From the NCBI GenBank assembly GCA_934101175.1, contig CAKOQC010000001.1, positions 316,350 to 380,349 of the forward strand: a stretch of DNA of 64,000 bases, given 5' to 3'. Below the pieces are notes generated by a model. It saw only the letters and a program-made list of their open reading frames with translations. It made no database searches and was not told where the DNA came from. Numbering within the stretch: the first letter of the stretch is position 1; each line of letters opens with the position of its first letter. Shown here one piece after another: positions 16,615 through 26,059 of this stretch. This DNA is from RUG705 sp934101175. Its GTDB lineage: Bacteria > Bacillota_I > Bacilli_A > RF39 > UBA660. The position numbers and the translations under genes were made by a program.

Positions 16615-18653
16615 TATAATTTCTCTTTAGCAGCTCTCATTGACAAGGTTGCTTCATTAATAGCATCATCTATTGTTTTTATATCATCAGTTATCATACT
16701 ATAACCAAGACTAGCTCCAAATTCATGAGGTAATTCTTTCATCTCTTTACTTATCTTTCTCATATATTCTTGAACTTTTTTCTCTTCATATCCTACCATA
16801 TATATCAAAAATTCATTACCATCAGTTCTAATTATATCAGTATTCTCTTCTTGATTAACTATTAGTATACTAGCAGCTTTCTTTATAACCTCGTCCCCTT
16901 CAGCATGTCCATAATTATCATTAATATATTTAATATTATTAAGATCTATTATAACTATTGCCTGAGGATAAATAACATTATCCTCCCAGGTCTTAATATT
17001 ATAATTCAAGTAATTTCTATTCTTTAAAGAAGTCATAACATCAATAAACTTTAATTTATCATCTTTCTTAATATCATTCTTCTTACCTTTATTAAGTACA
17101 AAATAAATACTTCCTAGAATTACTCCCATTATAACTACTATAATTACTATATATTTAATCATTGTTCCTAAATCTACTTTAGAACTTAATATATAATCAG
17201 TATTATATTTATATTTTATATTCTTATAATTAATACTTTCTATATAAAAACTATATAATTTATAGAATGTATTATTCTTATTAACATCTCTTATTGCAAA
17301 AGTATAATCTGTATTAAGAGTATCTTGATATACTACTTTATAATCTTTAAATTTCTTTCCCTTATAGTATTCATAAGTATCTAAATTAAGTATTACTATA
17401 CTATCATTACCTATACTTCTAAGTAAATCATCTGTATTACTATATCCTTTAGGACTAACTCCATTTTGTGATAAATAATCATATAGATAAGTATTACTAA
17501 CTGTTAATACTTCATTCCCTTTTAAACTTCTAATAGAATCTACTACTAAATCATTCTTACTAAGTATTACATAATCTTCTTTAAATGGACTAACAGTATT
17601 TACTGTATCTATATTTACTCCATTAGTATTAAAATTAGCAAATAATAAATCTACTTCTCCTCTTGAGAATGCCTGTTTAAGTTCTGTAATATTAGCATAT
17701 TCTACTACTTTAAAATCAACATCTGCTATATCTTCAAATCCACTTAAATAATTTGATATTGTTCCAACAAACTCTTTATTAATAGTATTCTCATAAGGCA
17801 TATTAGTAACATATCCATATACATAATTAGAAGCATTATAATTCATTCTCTCAGCTTCACTTATACCAGTAAACTTAAAGAAAGTATCCATAACTGACTT
17901 CTTATAATCTTCTTCATAATAATCTTTCTGATATATCATCATAAATTTATTCATAATACTCTTCAAGGTCTTATCCCCATTAATAGTAAGAACATATTTC
18001 TTATATAAATCATTAATATGATATACTACATGCATATCATTCTTTAATATATCATCTAAATATAGATTATAAGGTATTACCATATAAGATATACTCTCAT
18101 TAGTCATTCCCTCTAATAATTCATCTATATCTTTACAAGTAGTAAATTTAATACCATTTCCATCATTCAAATAATATCTAATATTAGTAATATCCCCATC
18201 AAGTATTCCTACATTCTTATCTATAAGATCATTAATTCCATTTAAAGAATCCTCTTTAGAAGATACTACTACATAATAATCTTTATACATTTCTATATCT
18301 TTATCAGATAATTCATCATTATAATTAAGTATTCTAAATGTAACATCTTTATTATTTACACTTCCTGTAGATAAATAAGATACTTTATTAAATTCTATTC
18401 CATATGCATTAGTAAACTCTTCTAGATACGAAAATATTATTCCATTACCATCTTGTCCATATACTGGTATATCATTATATACTGAAACATCTATTACATT
18501 ACTTTTATGATTATTAAGCCAATTTTTCTCTAATATAGAAAAACTAGATGAATCTTTTGTATAATTAAGAATAAATATAATAAGTGATACTATTAATATT
18601 AGTCCTATTATTGATAAGATTATTATTTTATTTGTTTTATTATTCTTCTTCAT
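16614..18653 (-). CDS. membrane receptor with two solute-binding domains and a degenerate GGDEF domain
   Basis: 679 residues. A membrane anchor (about residues 9-29) leads to two tandem periplasmic binding-protein-like domains (about 45-260 and 280-490), a second membrane helix (about 500-523) and a GGDEF domain (about 540-679). The fold is clear from LTSLKNR-like MTSLKNRNYLN, VIIDLNNIKYINDNYGHAEGDE and ASLGYS. The active-site loop reads RTDGNEF instead of RxGG(D/E)EF, so cyclase activity is doubtful. It may instead bind a nucleotide or signal by protein contact. It is coupled to the YihY-family gene and 9 bp after a small membrane protein gene. Confidence 0.85.
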   Translation of the reverse strand: MKKNNKTNKIIILSIIGLILIVSLIIFILNYTKDSSSFSILEKNWLNNHKSNVIDVSVYNDIPVYGQDGNGIIFSYLEEFTNAYGIEFNKVSYLSTGSVNNKDVTFRILNYNDELSDKDIEMYKDYYVVVSSKEDSLNGINDLIDKNVGILDGDITNIRYYLNDGNGIKFTTCKDIDELLEGMTNESISYMVIPYNLYLDDILKNDMHVVYHINDLYKKYVLTINGDKTLKSIMNKFMMIYQKDYYEEDYKKSVMDTFFKFTGISEAERMNYNASNYVYGYVTNMPYENTINKEFVGTISNYLSGFEDIADVDFKVVEYANITELKQAFSRGEVDLLFANFNTNGVNIDTVNTVSPFKEDYVILSKNDLVVDSIRSLKGNEVLTVSNTYLYDYLSQNGVSPKGYSNTDDLLRSIGNDSIVILNLDTYEYYKGKKFKDYKVVYQDTLNTDYTFAIRDVNKNNTFYKLYSFYIESINYKNIKYKYNTDYILSSKVDLGTMIKYIVIIVVIMGVILGSIYFVLNKGKKNDIKKDDKLKFIDVMTSLKNRNYLNYNIKTWEDNVIYPQAIVIIDLNNIKYINDNYGHAEGDEVIKKAASILIVNQEENTDIIRTDGNEFLIYMVGYEEKKVQEYMRKISKEMKELPHEFGASLGYSMITDDIKTIDDAINEATLSMRAAKEKL

Positions 18654-18662
18654 AATTAACTC

Positions 18663-19124
18663 CTAATTCTTAGTCCAACCAATATAATCATTATTTGGAT
18701 GTTTTGTTCCTGCTATTACAAATGCTCTATCTTCTCCATCGTCTCCTACTATAGGCTTCTGTGTAAGAAAATATTCAAAATCATAACATTTAACTACATC
18801 TTCACTATAATAGCTATATGTATTATTAGCTATTTCTTTAGCTTTATCTTTACTAACGTTTTCTTCATATGTTATTGTTATATATATAATTTTTCCTTGA
18901 GTTCTAACACTAACATCATTTACTTCATCTTTACTTTTTAATTCTTCTATTAGTTTATCTGTATCAGACTTATCTATTTTAGCTATATTATTAAGTCTAT
19001 CTCCATACTCTGAATTTCCTGATGAGAATAACATTCTTGCAAATATTGCTATCATCACTATAAGTAATACTAGTGCAAGTCCTCCAACTATTGCTAACCC
19101 CTTATGTCTTTTTATTAATTCCAT
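18663..19124 (-). CDS. membrane-anchored small protein of unknown function
   Basis: 153 residues. A single N-terminal membrane helix (about residues 10-32) is followed by an extracytoplasmic alpha/beta domain with the order KLIEELKSKDEVNDVSV, then a beta strand (IIYITITYEE), suggesting a small ferredoxin-like fold. It lies immediately upstream of the GGDEF receptor gene with a 9-bp gap and could be a partner of that receptor. No family name can be given. Confidence 0.7.
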   Translation of the reverse strand: MELIKRHKGLAIVGGLALVLLIVMIAIFARMLFSSGNSEYGDRLNNIAKIDKSDTDKLIEELKSKDEVNDVSVRTQGKIIYITITYEENVSKDKAKEIANNTYSYYSEDVVKCYDFEYFLTQKPIVGDDGEDRAFVIAGTKHPNNDYIGWTKN

Positions 19125-19211
19125 TTTATACCTCCATTATGTTTTAATTATACAATAATTTTTCTTATTTGTAAATTACTATTATAGTATATTATTTTAA
19201 ATGTAAGAAAA

Positions 19212-19238
19212 ACACAGATAAGTTTATCTTACCTGTGT
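19212..19238 (-). terminator. terminator after the RNase J-like gene
   Basis: ACACAGATAAG pairs with CTTACCTGTGT (one G-U) around a 5-nt loop, followed on the minus strand by TTTTTC. It is 7 bp beyond the gene's stop. Confidence 0.75.
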
Positions 19239-19244
19239 AAGTTT

Positions 19245-20891
19245 CTATATTTCTTGAATAACACTAATAATCATTGGTTTATTACCAGTTTCTTCATATA
19301 AATATTTAGATAATTCTTCACGAATAGAATTCTTAACTTTACTATAATCTAAATAATTATTATGTGTATTAGCTTTAATAATATTTAAACATATTTCTTT
19401 AGTATTATCTATAATATCTTGACTATCTTTTACATAGATAAAACCTCTTGTTAATATTTCAGGCCCTGCTAATACTTGTTTACTCTTCTTATCAATAGTA
19501 GAACTAATAATAATAATTCCATTATTAGATAACATCTCACGATCTTTTAATACTAATTCTCCTATATCATCTGAAGATTCTCCATCTATTGATATAGTTC
19601 CTGTATGAATAGTTTTATAATCATCTACTAATTTTCCATTTTCAAATGTAGCTACACTACCATTTTCTTTAAGTATAATATTCTCTTTAGGTACTCCTAA
19701 ATTATAAGCAAGTTCTCCATTAGCTACTTGTTCAGAATATTCTCCCTTTATTGGAAAATAATATTTAGGATTCATTAAACTTATCATTTGCATTAAATCT
19801 TCAGATGAAGCATGATAAGATAAATTCTTCTTTGGATTTAAAGTTATTGCATTAGCTCCACTCATAGCTATCTTATCAAGAAGATTATAGAATGTTTTCT
19901 CTCTTCCTTCATATATTGGTGTAGCTAAAAATATAGTATCTTTCTTATTAATCTTTATAAATTTATCATATCCATCTAATATTTTAATCATATTCATATA
20001 AGGTTTTTCTCTTTCATTAGAGTTAAGTATAACTACATTATCATCATTTATATTAGATAAATCTCCTATTATTTTACTATCTATATGTAAGTAATTATTA
20101 TCTATTGAATATCTTATAATATTTTGTAATCTTTTTCCCATTACTACTATTTTTCTATCAGTCTTTGATACTTCATTAAATAATTCTTGTATTCTATATA
20201 AATGAGAATTTAATACATTAAATATTACTCTTCCTTTAGCATTAGTAAGTGTCTCATTAATTAATCCTTGTATTCTATGATTAGGAGATGTATATCCTTT
20301 TTTATCTGCATATATTGATTCTGACATTAAGCATAATACATTTTGTCTTCCTATATAAGCAAGTCTTCCTAAATCTGTTTTATATGGTCCTCTCATTGTA
20401 GAATCAAATACGAAGTCTGATGCATAAAATATTACTCCATCCTTAGTATAAACTGCATATCCAAAATTATCTGGTATTGAATGTGATAAACTAATTGGTG
20501 TAATTCTGACATTTCCAAAATCTATTATTTTATTTTCTTTTACTATATTAATATTACTAGTATCTTTCTTATACGTTGTAAGTTCTTCATATACTATATT
20601 ACAAGTAAATTTAGATCCATATATTGCTACATTATCAAGAGCATCTACTATATCTGTAATAGCTCCTACATTCTCATCATGACCGTGTGTTAAAAATATT
20701 CCTTTTATTCTTTCTTTATTCTCTTTTAAATAATCTATATTAGGAATACTATAATCTATTCCTAAAGTATGCTCATCAGCATACTGTAATCCAGCTTCAA
20801 AAACAAATATATCGTCATCTACAGTGATAACATACATATTCTTTCCATTTTCATTTAGTCCTCCAAGACCAAATATATTTATTTTACTCAT
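19245..20891 (-). CDS. RNase J family protein lacking canonical metal ligands
   Basis: 548 residues with the metallo-beta-lactamase, beta-CASP and C-terminal layout of RNase J. The family frame is clear: LGIDYSIPNIDYLKEN, LTHGHDENVGAI, SHSIPDNFGYAV, MNPKYYFPIKGEY and GPEILTRGFIYVKD. The HxHxDH metal motif reads H69-G-H71-D-E-N74, so two ligands are replaced. Other usual residues also differ (ASDF for GDF, KGEY for HGEY). It is probably an RNase J2-type partner with weak or no nuclease activity; an active paralogue should exist elsewhere. A terminator lies just downstream. Confidence 0.88.
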   Translation of the reverse strand: MSKINIFGLGGLNENGKNMYVITVDDDIFVFEAGLQYADEHTLGIDYSIPNIDYLKENKERIKGIFLTHGHDENVGAITDIVDALDNVAIYGSKFTCNIVYEELTTYKKDTSNINIVKENKIIDFGNVRITPISLSHSIPDNFGYAVYTKDGVIFYASDFVFDSTMRGPYKTDLGRLAYIGRQNVLCLMSESIYADKKGYTSPNHRIQGLINETLTNAKGRVIFNVLNSHLYRIQELFNEVSKTDRKIVVMGKRLQNIIRYSIDNNYLHIDSKIIGDLSNINDDNVVILNSNEREKPYMNMIKILDGYDKFIKINKKDTIFLATPIYEGREKTFYNLLDKIAMSGANAITLNPKKNLSYHASSEDLMQMISLMNPKYYFPIKGEYSEQVANGELAYNLGVPKENIILKENGSVATFENGKLVDDYKTIHTGTISIDGESSDDIGELVLKDREMLSNNGIIIISSTIDKKSKQVLAGPEILTRGFIYVKDSQDIIDNTKEICLNIIKANTHNNYLDYSKVKNSIREELSKYLYEETGNKPMIISVIQEI

Positions 20892-20944
20892 TTTTCTCCT
20901 TTCTTTTCTTAATAAAGTATAAAGACTTATAAATTATATCAAAA

Positions 20945-20969
20945 AAGAGTGTTCTTGTCAAACACTCTT
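20945..20969 (-). terminator. terminator after nrnA
   Basis: AAGAGTGTT and AACACTCTT form a perfect 9-bp stem with a 7-nt loop, followed on the minus strand by TTTTTTGATA. It lies 18 bp beyond the nrnA stop and closes the ackA-nrnA unit. Confidence 0.8.
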
Positions 20970-20986
20970 CTTAAATAATAAATCTA

Positions 20987-21952
20987 TTATTCTTTATTCT
21001 TTTTATTATATTCATAAGCTACTTTATCTAGATCTTTAATTAAATCATCAGTTAAACTCCAATCAGTTAATCTTGCTCCTGAGGCATATTTATGTCCTCC
21101 ACCGCCATAATTAGCAGCTACCTCATTAATAACAGGTCCTCTTGAACGTATATTAGCTTTAATAATTTTATTTTTCTTATCTTCAGAAAAGAATACCCAT
21201 ATTAATATTTCTTGTACAAACTTTAAATCATTAATCATATTTCCAGCTGCTGCTGAATCTACTGAGAATTCTTTCATCTTTTCTTCTGTAAGTTTAATAT
21301 AAGCTAAGTTATTTTCTGTCAAAATTAAATTCTGATATATATATCCTTGAAATCTAACTTCTGATATTGGTCTTGTATATAATGGTTCATATAATTTTGT
21401 AAATTCTATATTAGTCATATCAAGTAATTTACTAACTAAACTAAATGTTTCATTACTAGTATAATCATGTAAAAATCTATCAGTATCTCCTACTATACCT
21501 ATATAGATATTTTCTGCTACTTTAGAAGATATCTTTAATTTATTATCTATTGCAAATTTAAATACTAATTGACTAGCACTACTTGCATTATCTTCTATAT
21601 ATTCTATCTTAGCATAGCTTTCTACATATGGGTGATGATCTATCTTTATAACATAGTCAAAAGCAGACACATCATCTATTCCTTCAATTCTTTTTTTATC
21701 TGGAGTATCTAATACTATTAATAGTGCTTTTGACAAGTCTACTCCATCTATTTTATCAAGGTTCCCCATAAAACGAAATCTTTGTGCTATTGTTCCTACT
21801 GCATAAATTTTTTTATCTTTAAAGTTATCTAAAATAAGTTCTTTTAATGCAAATTGACTTCCTAAGGCATCTGGATCTGCCCCTATATGTCTAGCAATAA
21901 CAATAGTATCATATTTTTTTATTTGTTTTAATATATCCTTAAATAATTTCAT
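20987..21952 (-). CDS. nrnA: NrnA-like DHH phosphoesterase
   Basis: 321 residues, a normal NrnA length. The DHH domain shows RHIGADPDALGSQ, DTPDKKR, IDHHPYVES and GIVGDTDRF; the DHHA1 domain shows the substrate-binding GGGGHKYASGA near the C-terminus. NrnA removes nucleotides from short RNAs such as pApA and pGpG and dephosphorylates pAp. The start overlaps the end of the acetate kinase gene by 14 bp, so the two are translationally coupled. Confidence 0.92.
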   Translation of the reverse strand: MKLFKDILKQIKKYDTIVIARHIGADPDALGSQFALKELILDNFKDKKIYAVGTIAQRFRFMGNLDKIDGVDLSKALLIVLDTPDKKRIEGIDDVSAFDYVIKIDHHPYVESYAKIEYIEDNASSASQLVFKFAIDNKLKISSKVAENIYIGIVGDTDRFLHDYTSNETFSLVSKLLDMTNIEFTKLYEPLYTRPISEVRFQGYIYQNLILTENNLAYIKLTEEKMKEFSVDSAAAGNMINDLKFVQEILIWVFFSEDKKNKIIKANIRSRGPVINEVAANYGGGGHKYASGARLTDWSLTDDLIKDLDKVAYEYNKKNKE

Positions 21953-23159
21953 TTTCTATTAATTCTTTTTCTTTTTCTTTTTGTTGATACAATGCATATG
22001 TATCTCTAGCAATCATCAATTCTTCATTAGTAGGTATTATATAGCAAGGAATTGTTGAATCTTCTGTTGTAATTAACCTTTCTACGCCGCGACAATCATT
22101 AGCTTCTTCATCTATTTTTACTCCCAATACTGAAAGCCCATCTATTACTTCTCTTCTAGTATGAATAGAATTTTCTCCTATACCTGCTGTAAATACGATA
22201 GCATCGCATCCTCCAAGTTCAACATAGTATTTAGCTATATAATCTATAATACGATTAGTAAACATTTTTTGTGCTAATGTACATCTAGGATTACCTATCT
22301 TCATACCATCTTCAATATCTCTTGAATCACTACTAATACCACTTATTCCTAGTAATCCACTTTGTTTATTTAAGATTTCATCCATTTCTTCTGGACTACA
22401 CTCTAATTGACGCATCATATATGTAACTACTGTTGCATCCATATCACCACAACGTGATCCCATCATAAGGCCTGCATTAGGAGTAAGTCCCATTGAAGTA
22501 TCTATACATACTCCTTCTTTTACAGCTGAAATACTAGCTCCATTACCTATATGACAAGTAATTAACTTTGTATTATATCTTCCTAATATTTCATTCATTC
22601 TAGTAGATACATATTTATGACTAGTACCATGTGCTCCATATTTTCTTACTTTATATTTATCACACCATTCATATGGTACTGGATATAAGTAATTTTCTTC
22701 TTCAATAGTTTGATGAAAAGCTGTATCAAATGCTCCTGTTTGTAATGCATTAGGAATAACTGCTTTAGCGGCTTTAATTCCCTTAACTGCTGCTGGGTTA
22801 TGAAGCGGAGCTAAGCTAGATAATTCACGAACTTTCTTTATATTTTCATCAGTCATCTCTACTGTTCTATCAAAGTATGAACCTCCTTGAACAATACGAT
22901 GTCCTATTGCCTTAATATCATCAAGTGACTCTACTATCTTATTTTCCATTAATTCATCCATAAGAATTTGTAAAGCTTCTTCATGATTCTTTAATTCAAC
23001 TTCTTTTTTTATTTTTTCTCCATTTAATTTAATTGTATAGGAACTTTCTTTCATTCCAATTCTTTCAAATAATCCTGATATTAAAACTGTTTCATCAGGC
23101 ATATCATAAGCTTGAAATTTTAAAGATGAACTTCCTGCATTTACTGATAATACTATCAT
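21939..23159 (-). CDS. ackA: acetate kinase, copy 1
   Basis: 406 residues, full length. Signatures include VNAGSSSLKF at the N-terminus, GAHGTSHKYVS, and GENSIHTRREV near residue 325. It makes ATP and acetate from acetyl phosphate in fermentation. A promoter with TATAAT lies at 23181-23208 and an AGAGGTG ribosome site precedes the ATG. It overlaps nrnA. A second, diverged acetate kinase lies at 24684-25928, which is unusual so close by. Confidence 0.96.
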   Translation of the reverse strand: MIVLSVNAGSSSLKFQAYDMPDETVLISGLFERIGMKESSYTIKLNGEKIKKEVELKNHEEALQILMDELMENKIVESLDDIKAIGHRIVQGGSYFDRTVEMTDENIKKVRELSSLAPLHNPAAVKGIKAAKAVIPNALQTGAFDTAFHQTIEEENYLYPVPYEWCDKYKVRKYGAHGTSHKYVSTRMNEILGRYNTKLITCHIGNGASISAVKEGVCIDTSMGLTPNAGLMMGSRCGDMDATVVTYMMRQLECSPEEMDEILNKQSGLLGISGISSDSRDIEDGMKIGNPRCTLAQKMFTNRIIDYIAKYYVELGGCDAIVFTAGIGENSIHTRREVIDGLSVLGVKIDEEANDCRGVERLITTEDSTIPCYIIPTNEELMIARDTYALYQQKEKEKELIENEII

Positions 23160-23180
23160 TTCACACCTCTTTCTTTAGTA

Positions 23181-23208
23181 ATTATATCAAATTCATAATA
23201 TTTTTCAA
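23181..23208 (-). promoter_or_regulatory. promoter for ackA copy 1
   Basis: On the minus strand TTGAAA (23208-23203), a 16-bp spacer and TATAAT (23186-23181), with the ATG at 23159. Confidence 0.65.
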
Positions 23209-23225
23209 GTAATTAAATAAATTTA

Positions 23226-23855
23226 TTATTTAATTTCTGGCATATCCTTATCAAATGCAACTTCACTAAATACTTCTTTTCCTTGTTCATTGCATAATTC
23301 TCTATATTTATCATCCCAAGAAAGACGATAACTATTATTTATATCTAAGTTCATCTTCTTAGTCCAATCAGCTACTACTTCCATAGGATCTTTATCAGTA
23401 CTCTTATTCTCTATTTCTAATGCTAATCCAAATGGATATTCATCTATACTAATTTCTATATCTTCATTACTATAAGTAGTTCTATATCTCTCATAACTTT
23501 CTACTACAGGAAATTTCATTACATTACTAACTATATAAAGAAAATTATCTACCTCATCCTTTTCTATATTTACTTCCTTCTCTTCTTCTTTATTTACATC
23601 ATCCATAGTAGTATCTTTAAGTCTTCTTTTCCAACTTAATTTGCTTTTTGTTTCTTCTTCATTTGATGAAATTCTAAAACGAAATCTTCCATCTATCTCT
23701 TTACTATAGAAGTTATATCTCTCATCACAATGATTAAATTGTATTGTCTTTTCATATGTTCTAAGACTTTTTTTAAGTTCTTTAAATTTAGACAATATTT
23801 CTTCTATTTCTTTCATCTTACTAATAGGATAATAATATCTAACTTCGTATTCCAT
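23226..23855 (-). CDS. CYTH-domain protein
   Basis: 209 residues. The order of charged strands fits the CYTH/triphosphate tunnel fold: an EYEVRYYY start (ExExR/K), RFRFRIS, KLSWKRR, EEKEVNIEKD, ERYRTTY and ISIDEYPFGLALEIE. Members bind triphosphates or act as tripolyphosphatases and adenylate cyclases. It lies between the kinase-like gene and acetate kinase 1 in the same direction. Substrate unknown. Confidence 0.8.
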   Translation of the reverse strand: MEYEVRYYYPISKMKEIEEILSKFKELKKSLRTYEKTIQFNHCDERYNFYSKEIDGRFRFRISSNEEETKSKLSWKRRLKDTTMDDVNKEEEKEVNIEKDEVDNFLYIVSNVMKFPVVESYERYRTTYSNEDIEISIDEYPFGLALEIENKSTDKDPMEVVADWTKKMNLDINNSYRLSWDDKYRELCNEQGKEVFSEVAFDKDMPEIK

Positions 23856-23905
23856 TTTATCACTCCTAATCTTGTATTAATTATACTATTATTCTAATAT
23901 CAAGT

Positions 23906-24667
23906 CTACTTATTTAATACATTTCTCTCTAATTTATAGTGTTTCTCTTGAACAAGTTCTAACATTTCATCCAAAGTATTAGTCTTACCTATTCCCTCTA
24001 TTTCCATATCTATTAATTTAGATAATCCTATCAAACATGTCTTAAGATTTCTAAGCATATCCTGTTCTTTACCTTTATCTTTATCAATACTAATAAAATG
24101 TTCTTCAAAGTCTATTAATTTTACTATATCTTCGTGATAAATAAAATTATTCGCATGACAATCTGCATAAACTATTCCATTTTGAACTAATTCTTTTAAT
24201 ATCTTTAACATATCTATATAATAACTAGTAGCTATCTTACCACCCATCTGCTGATTTCTAAATAAATAAGCCAAGGTTTTTCCCCCTTCATAATAAGGTA
24301 TCTCTTGTCCTATTATAGACTTTCCAATAGTAATTATTCCCATAGGAAATGTTGTTAATTTAATCATCTCTTGTTTATCTTGAAGTTTTGCTATAAGTCT
24401 AGCATCTTCTTCATAAGAAACAAATAAATAATCAGCAAAATCTTTATATATTCTTAATGCTATATCATCTCTATCCTTACTTTTAAATAGATATACTCCA
24501 TTATTCAATCTATATTCTGGTGTATTAAACATATTATCTGAATAAGATGTTTCTCCTACGAATACTCCCTTATTATTTCTTAAATCAGTCAAATCTTCAT
24601 AATGAATATTTCTAATATTTTTATATTCTATTCCTTTTTTATTGGTAAAACCTTGTCTTACTTCCAT
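23906..24667 (-). CDS. protein kinase-like fold protein
   Basis: 253 residues. The catalytic-loop equivalent GIVYADCHANNFI and the metal-site equivalent KLIDFEEHF have the spacing of HRDxxxxN and DFG in kinase-fold proteins. An N-terminal beta-rich lobe has a Lys-poor, degenerate nucleotide loop, with ALRIYKDF as a possible VAIK equivalent. It could be a small-molecule kinase (aminoglycoside phosphotransferase type) or a protein kinase. It lies 16 bp after acetate kinase 2. Its target is unknown. Confidence 0.65.
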   Translation of the reverse strand: MEVRQGFTNKKGIEYKNIRNIHYEDLTDLRNNKGVFVGETSYSDNMFNTPEYRLNNGVYLFKSKDRDDIALRIYKDFADYLFVSYEEDARLIAKLQDKQEMIKLTTFPMGIITIGKSIIGQEIPYYEGGKTLAYLFRNQQMGGKIATSYYIDMLKILKELVQNGIVYADCHANNFIYHEDIVKLIDFEEHFISIDKDKGKEQDMLRNLKTCLIGLSKLIDMEIEGIGKTNTLDEMLELVQEKHYKLERNVLNK

Positions 24668-24683
24668 ATCTAGTTCACCATTT

Positions 24684-25928
24684 CTATTTTGTATATTTCT
24701 TTATCTTGACATTCTCTTTCTTATTAACTAAATCATATGTATCTCTTAAAATCATATATTCTTCATTAGTAGGTATTACATATACTGGTATTTTAGATTC
24801 TTTAGTAGTAATCATTCCCATCTTATCAGGTAAATAACTTGCTATTTTATTATTCATCTCTTTATCAAGTTCTATTCCCATAATATCTTTAATATGATCT
24901 ATAATACTCTCTCTAACAGACATAACGTTCTCTCCGCATCCTGCTGTAAAGACTATTCCGTCTACTTTTCCTCTTAATTGGAAATAATATTCAGCAATAT
25001 AATTTGTAACTGAAGATACAAACATATCTAAAGCTAAATATGCCTTTTTATCTCCTGCTTCACATAACTTTAATATATCTCTAAAGTCACTCTTTCCACA
25101 TATTCCAAATAATCCACTTTCTCTATTTAAATCCATTGTTATTTCTTCTGATGTTTTTCCTTCTTCAAAACTAACATAATCTACTACTGAAGCATCTATA
25201 TTACCACATCTAGTTCCCATAACTAATCCATCTAGTGGAGTAAGTCCCATTGACGTATTATAACAAATACCATTTCTTATACAAGATATACTAGCTCCAC
25301 TTCCTAAATGACATATTATTAAATTAATATCATCCTTATTCATCATCTTCATCATTACTTCTGTAATATATTTATGACTAGTTCCATGAAATCCATATTT
25401 TCTAACTCCATACTTACTATACCATTCATAAGGTACTGCATAAAGATAATTAACTTCTGGCATTGTTTGATGAAATGCTGTATCAAACACTCCTACTTGT
25501 TCTACATCAGGCATTATCTCACTAATCTCATGAATTACATTTAATGATCCTGGAATATGTAAAGGTCCTAGTGGTGCAAGACTATCTACATTCTTAATAA
25601 CTTCATCATCTATTACTACTGATTCTTGATAGTATTCTCCTCCATGTAGTATTCTATGACCAATTCCTGCTATTTCACTAAAATTTTTAATAAAATTATT
25701 ATCTACTAACTCTTTTAGCATTATTTTTACTGCATCTACATGATCTTTAACATACTCTTCTTTCTTAATCTTTCCGGCAGTTGTCTTTATCGTATAAAAA
25801 CTATCCTCACTACCTATTTTTTCGATATAACCATTTGCAAGTTCTACATAATTATCCATATTCTCTACATCATATAAAGCAAACTTTAATGATGATGAAC
25901 CCGCATTAATTACAAGATATTTTTTCAT
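24684..25928 (-). CDS. acetate kinase, copy 2 (diverged paralogue)
   Basis: About 414 residues. The ATG at 25928 gives MKKYLVINAGSSSLKF; the upstream TTG lacks a spaced ribosome site. Core motifs are kept: GFHGTSHKYIT, SMGLTPLDGLVMGTRCGNID and TAGCGENVMSVRE, with Cys where copy 1 has Ile/Gly context. It has its own promoter at 25959-25987 and ends in front of the kinase-like gene. Different substrate range (propionate or butyrate-type) is possible, but acetate kinase is the simplest call. Confidence 0.9.
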   Translation of the reverse strand: MKKYLVINAGSSSLKFALYDVENMDNYVELANGYIEKIGSEDSFYTIKTTAGKIKKEEYVKDHVDAVKIMLKELVDNNFIKNFSEIAGIGHRILHGGEYYQESVVIDDEVIKNVDSLAPLGPLHIPGSLNVIHEISEIMPDVEQVGVFDTAFHQTMPEVNYLYAVPYEWYSKYGVRKYGFHGTSHKYITEVMMKMMNKDDINLIICHLGSGASISCIRNGICYNTSMGLTPLDGLVMGTRCGNIDASVVDYVSFEEGKTSEEITMDLNRESGLFGICGKSDFRDILKLCEAGDKKAYLALDMFVSSVTNYIAEYYFQLRGKVDGIVFTAGCGENVMSVRESIIDHIKDIMGIELDKEMNNKIASYLPDKMGMITTKESKIPVYVIPTNEEYMILRDTYDLVNKKENVKIKKYTK

Positions 25929-25958
25929 ATACAAAACATTCCTTTCTTTTTTGCCATT

Positions 25959-25987
25959 ATGCTAACATAATTGATTCATTTTGTCAA
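25959..25987 (-). promoter_or_regulatory. promoter for acetate kinase copy 2
   Basis: On the minus strand TTGACA (25987-25982), a 17-bp spacer and TAGCAT (25964-25959). The start codon is 31 bp beyond the -10. Confidence 0.65.
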
Positions 25988-26027
25988 TATATCCAGATAC
26001 ATCTGTTTGATATGTATATAAGGAAAA

Positions 26028-26055
26028 AAGAACTAATATATCCATATTAGTTCTT
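26028..26055 (-). terminator. terminator after typA
   Basis: A perfect 12-bp stem (AAGAACTAATAT / ATATTAGTTCTT) with a tetraloop, followed on the minus strand by TTTTTTCC. It lies 4 bp past the typA stop. Confidence 0.85.
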
Positions 26056-26059
26056 ATTA

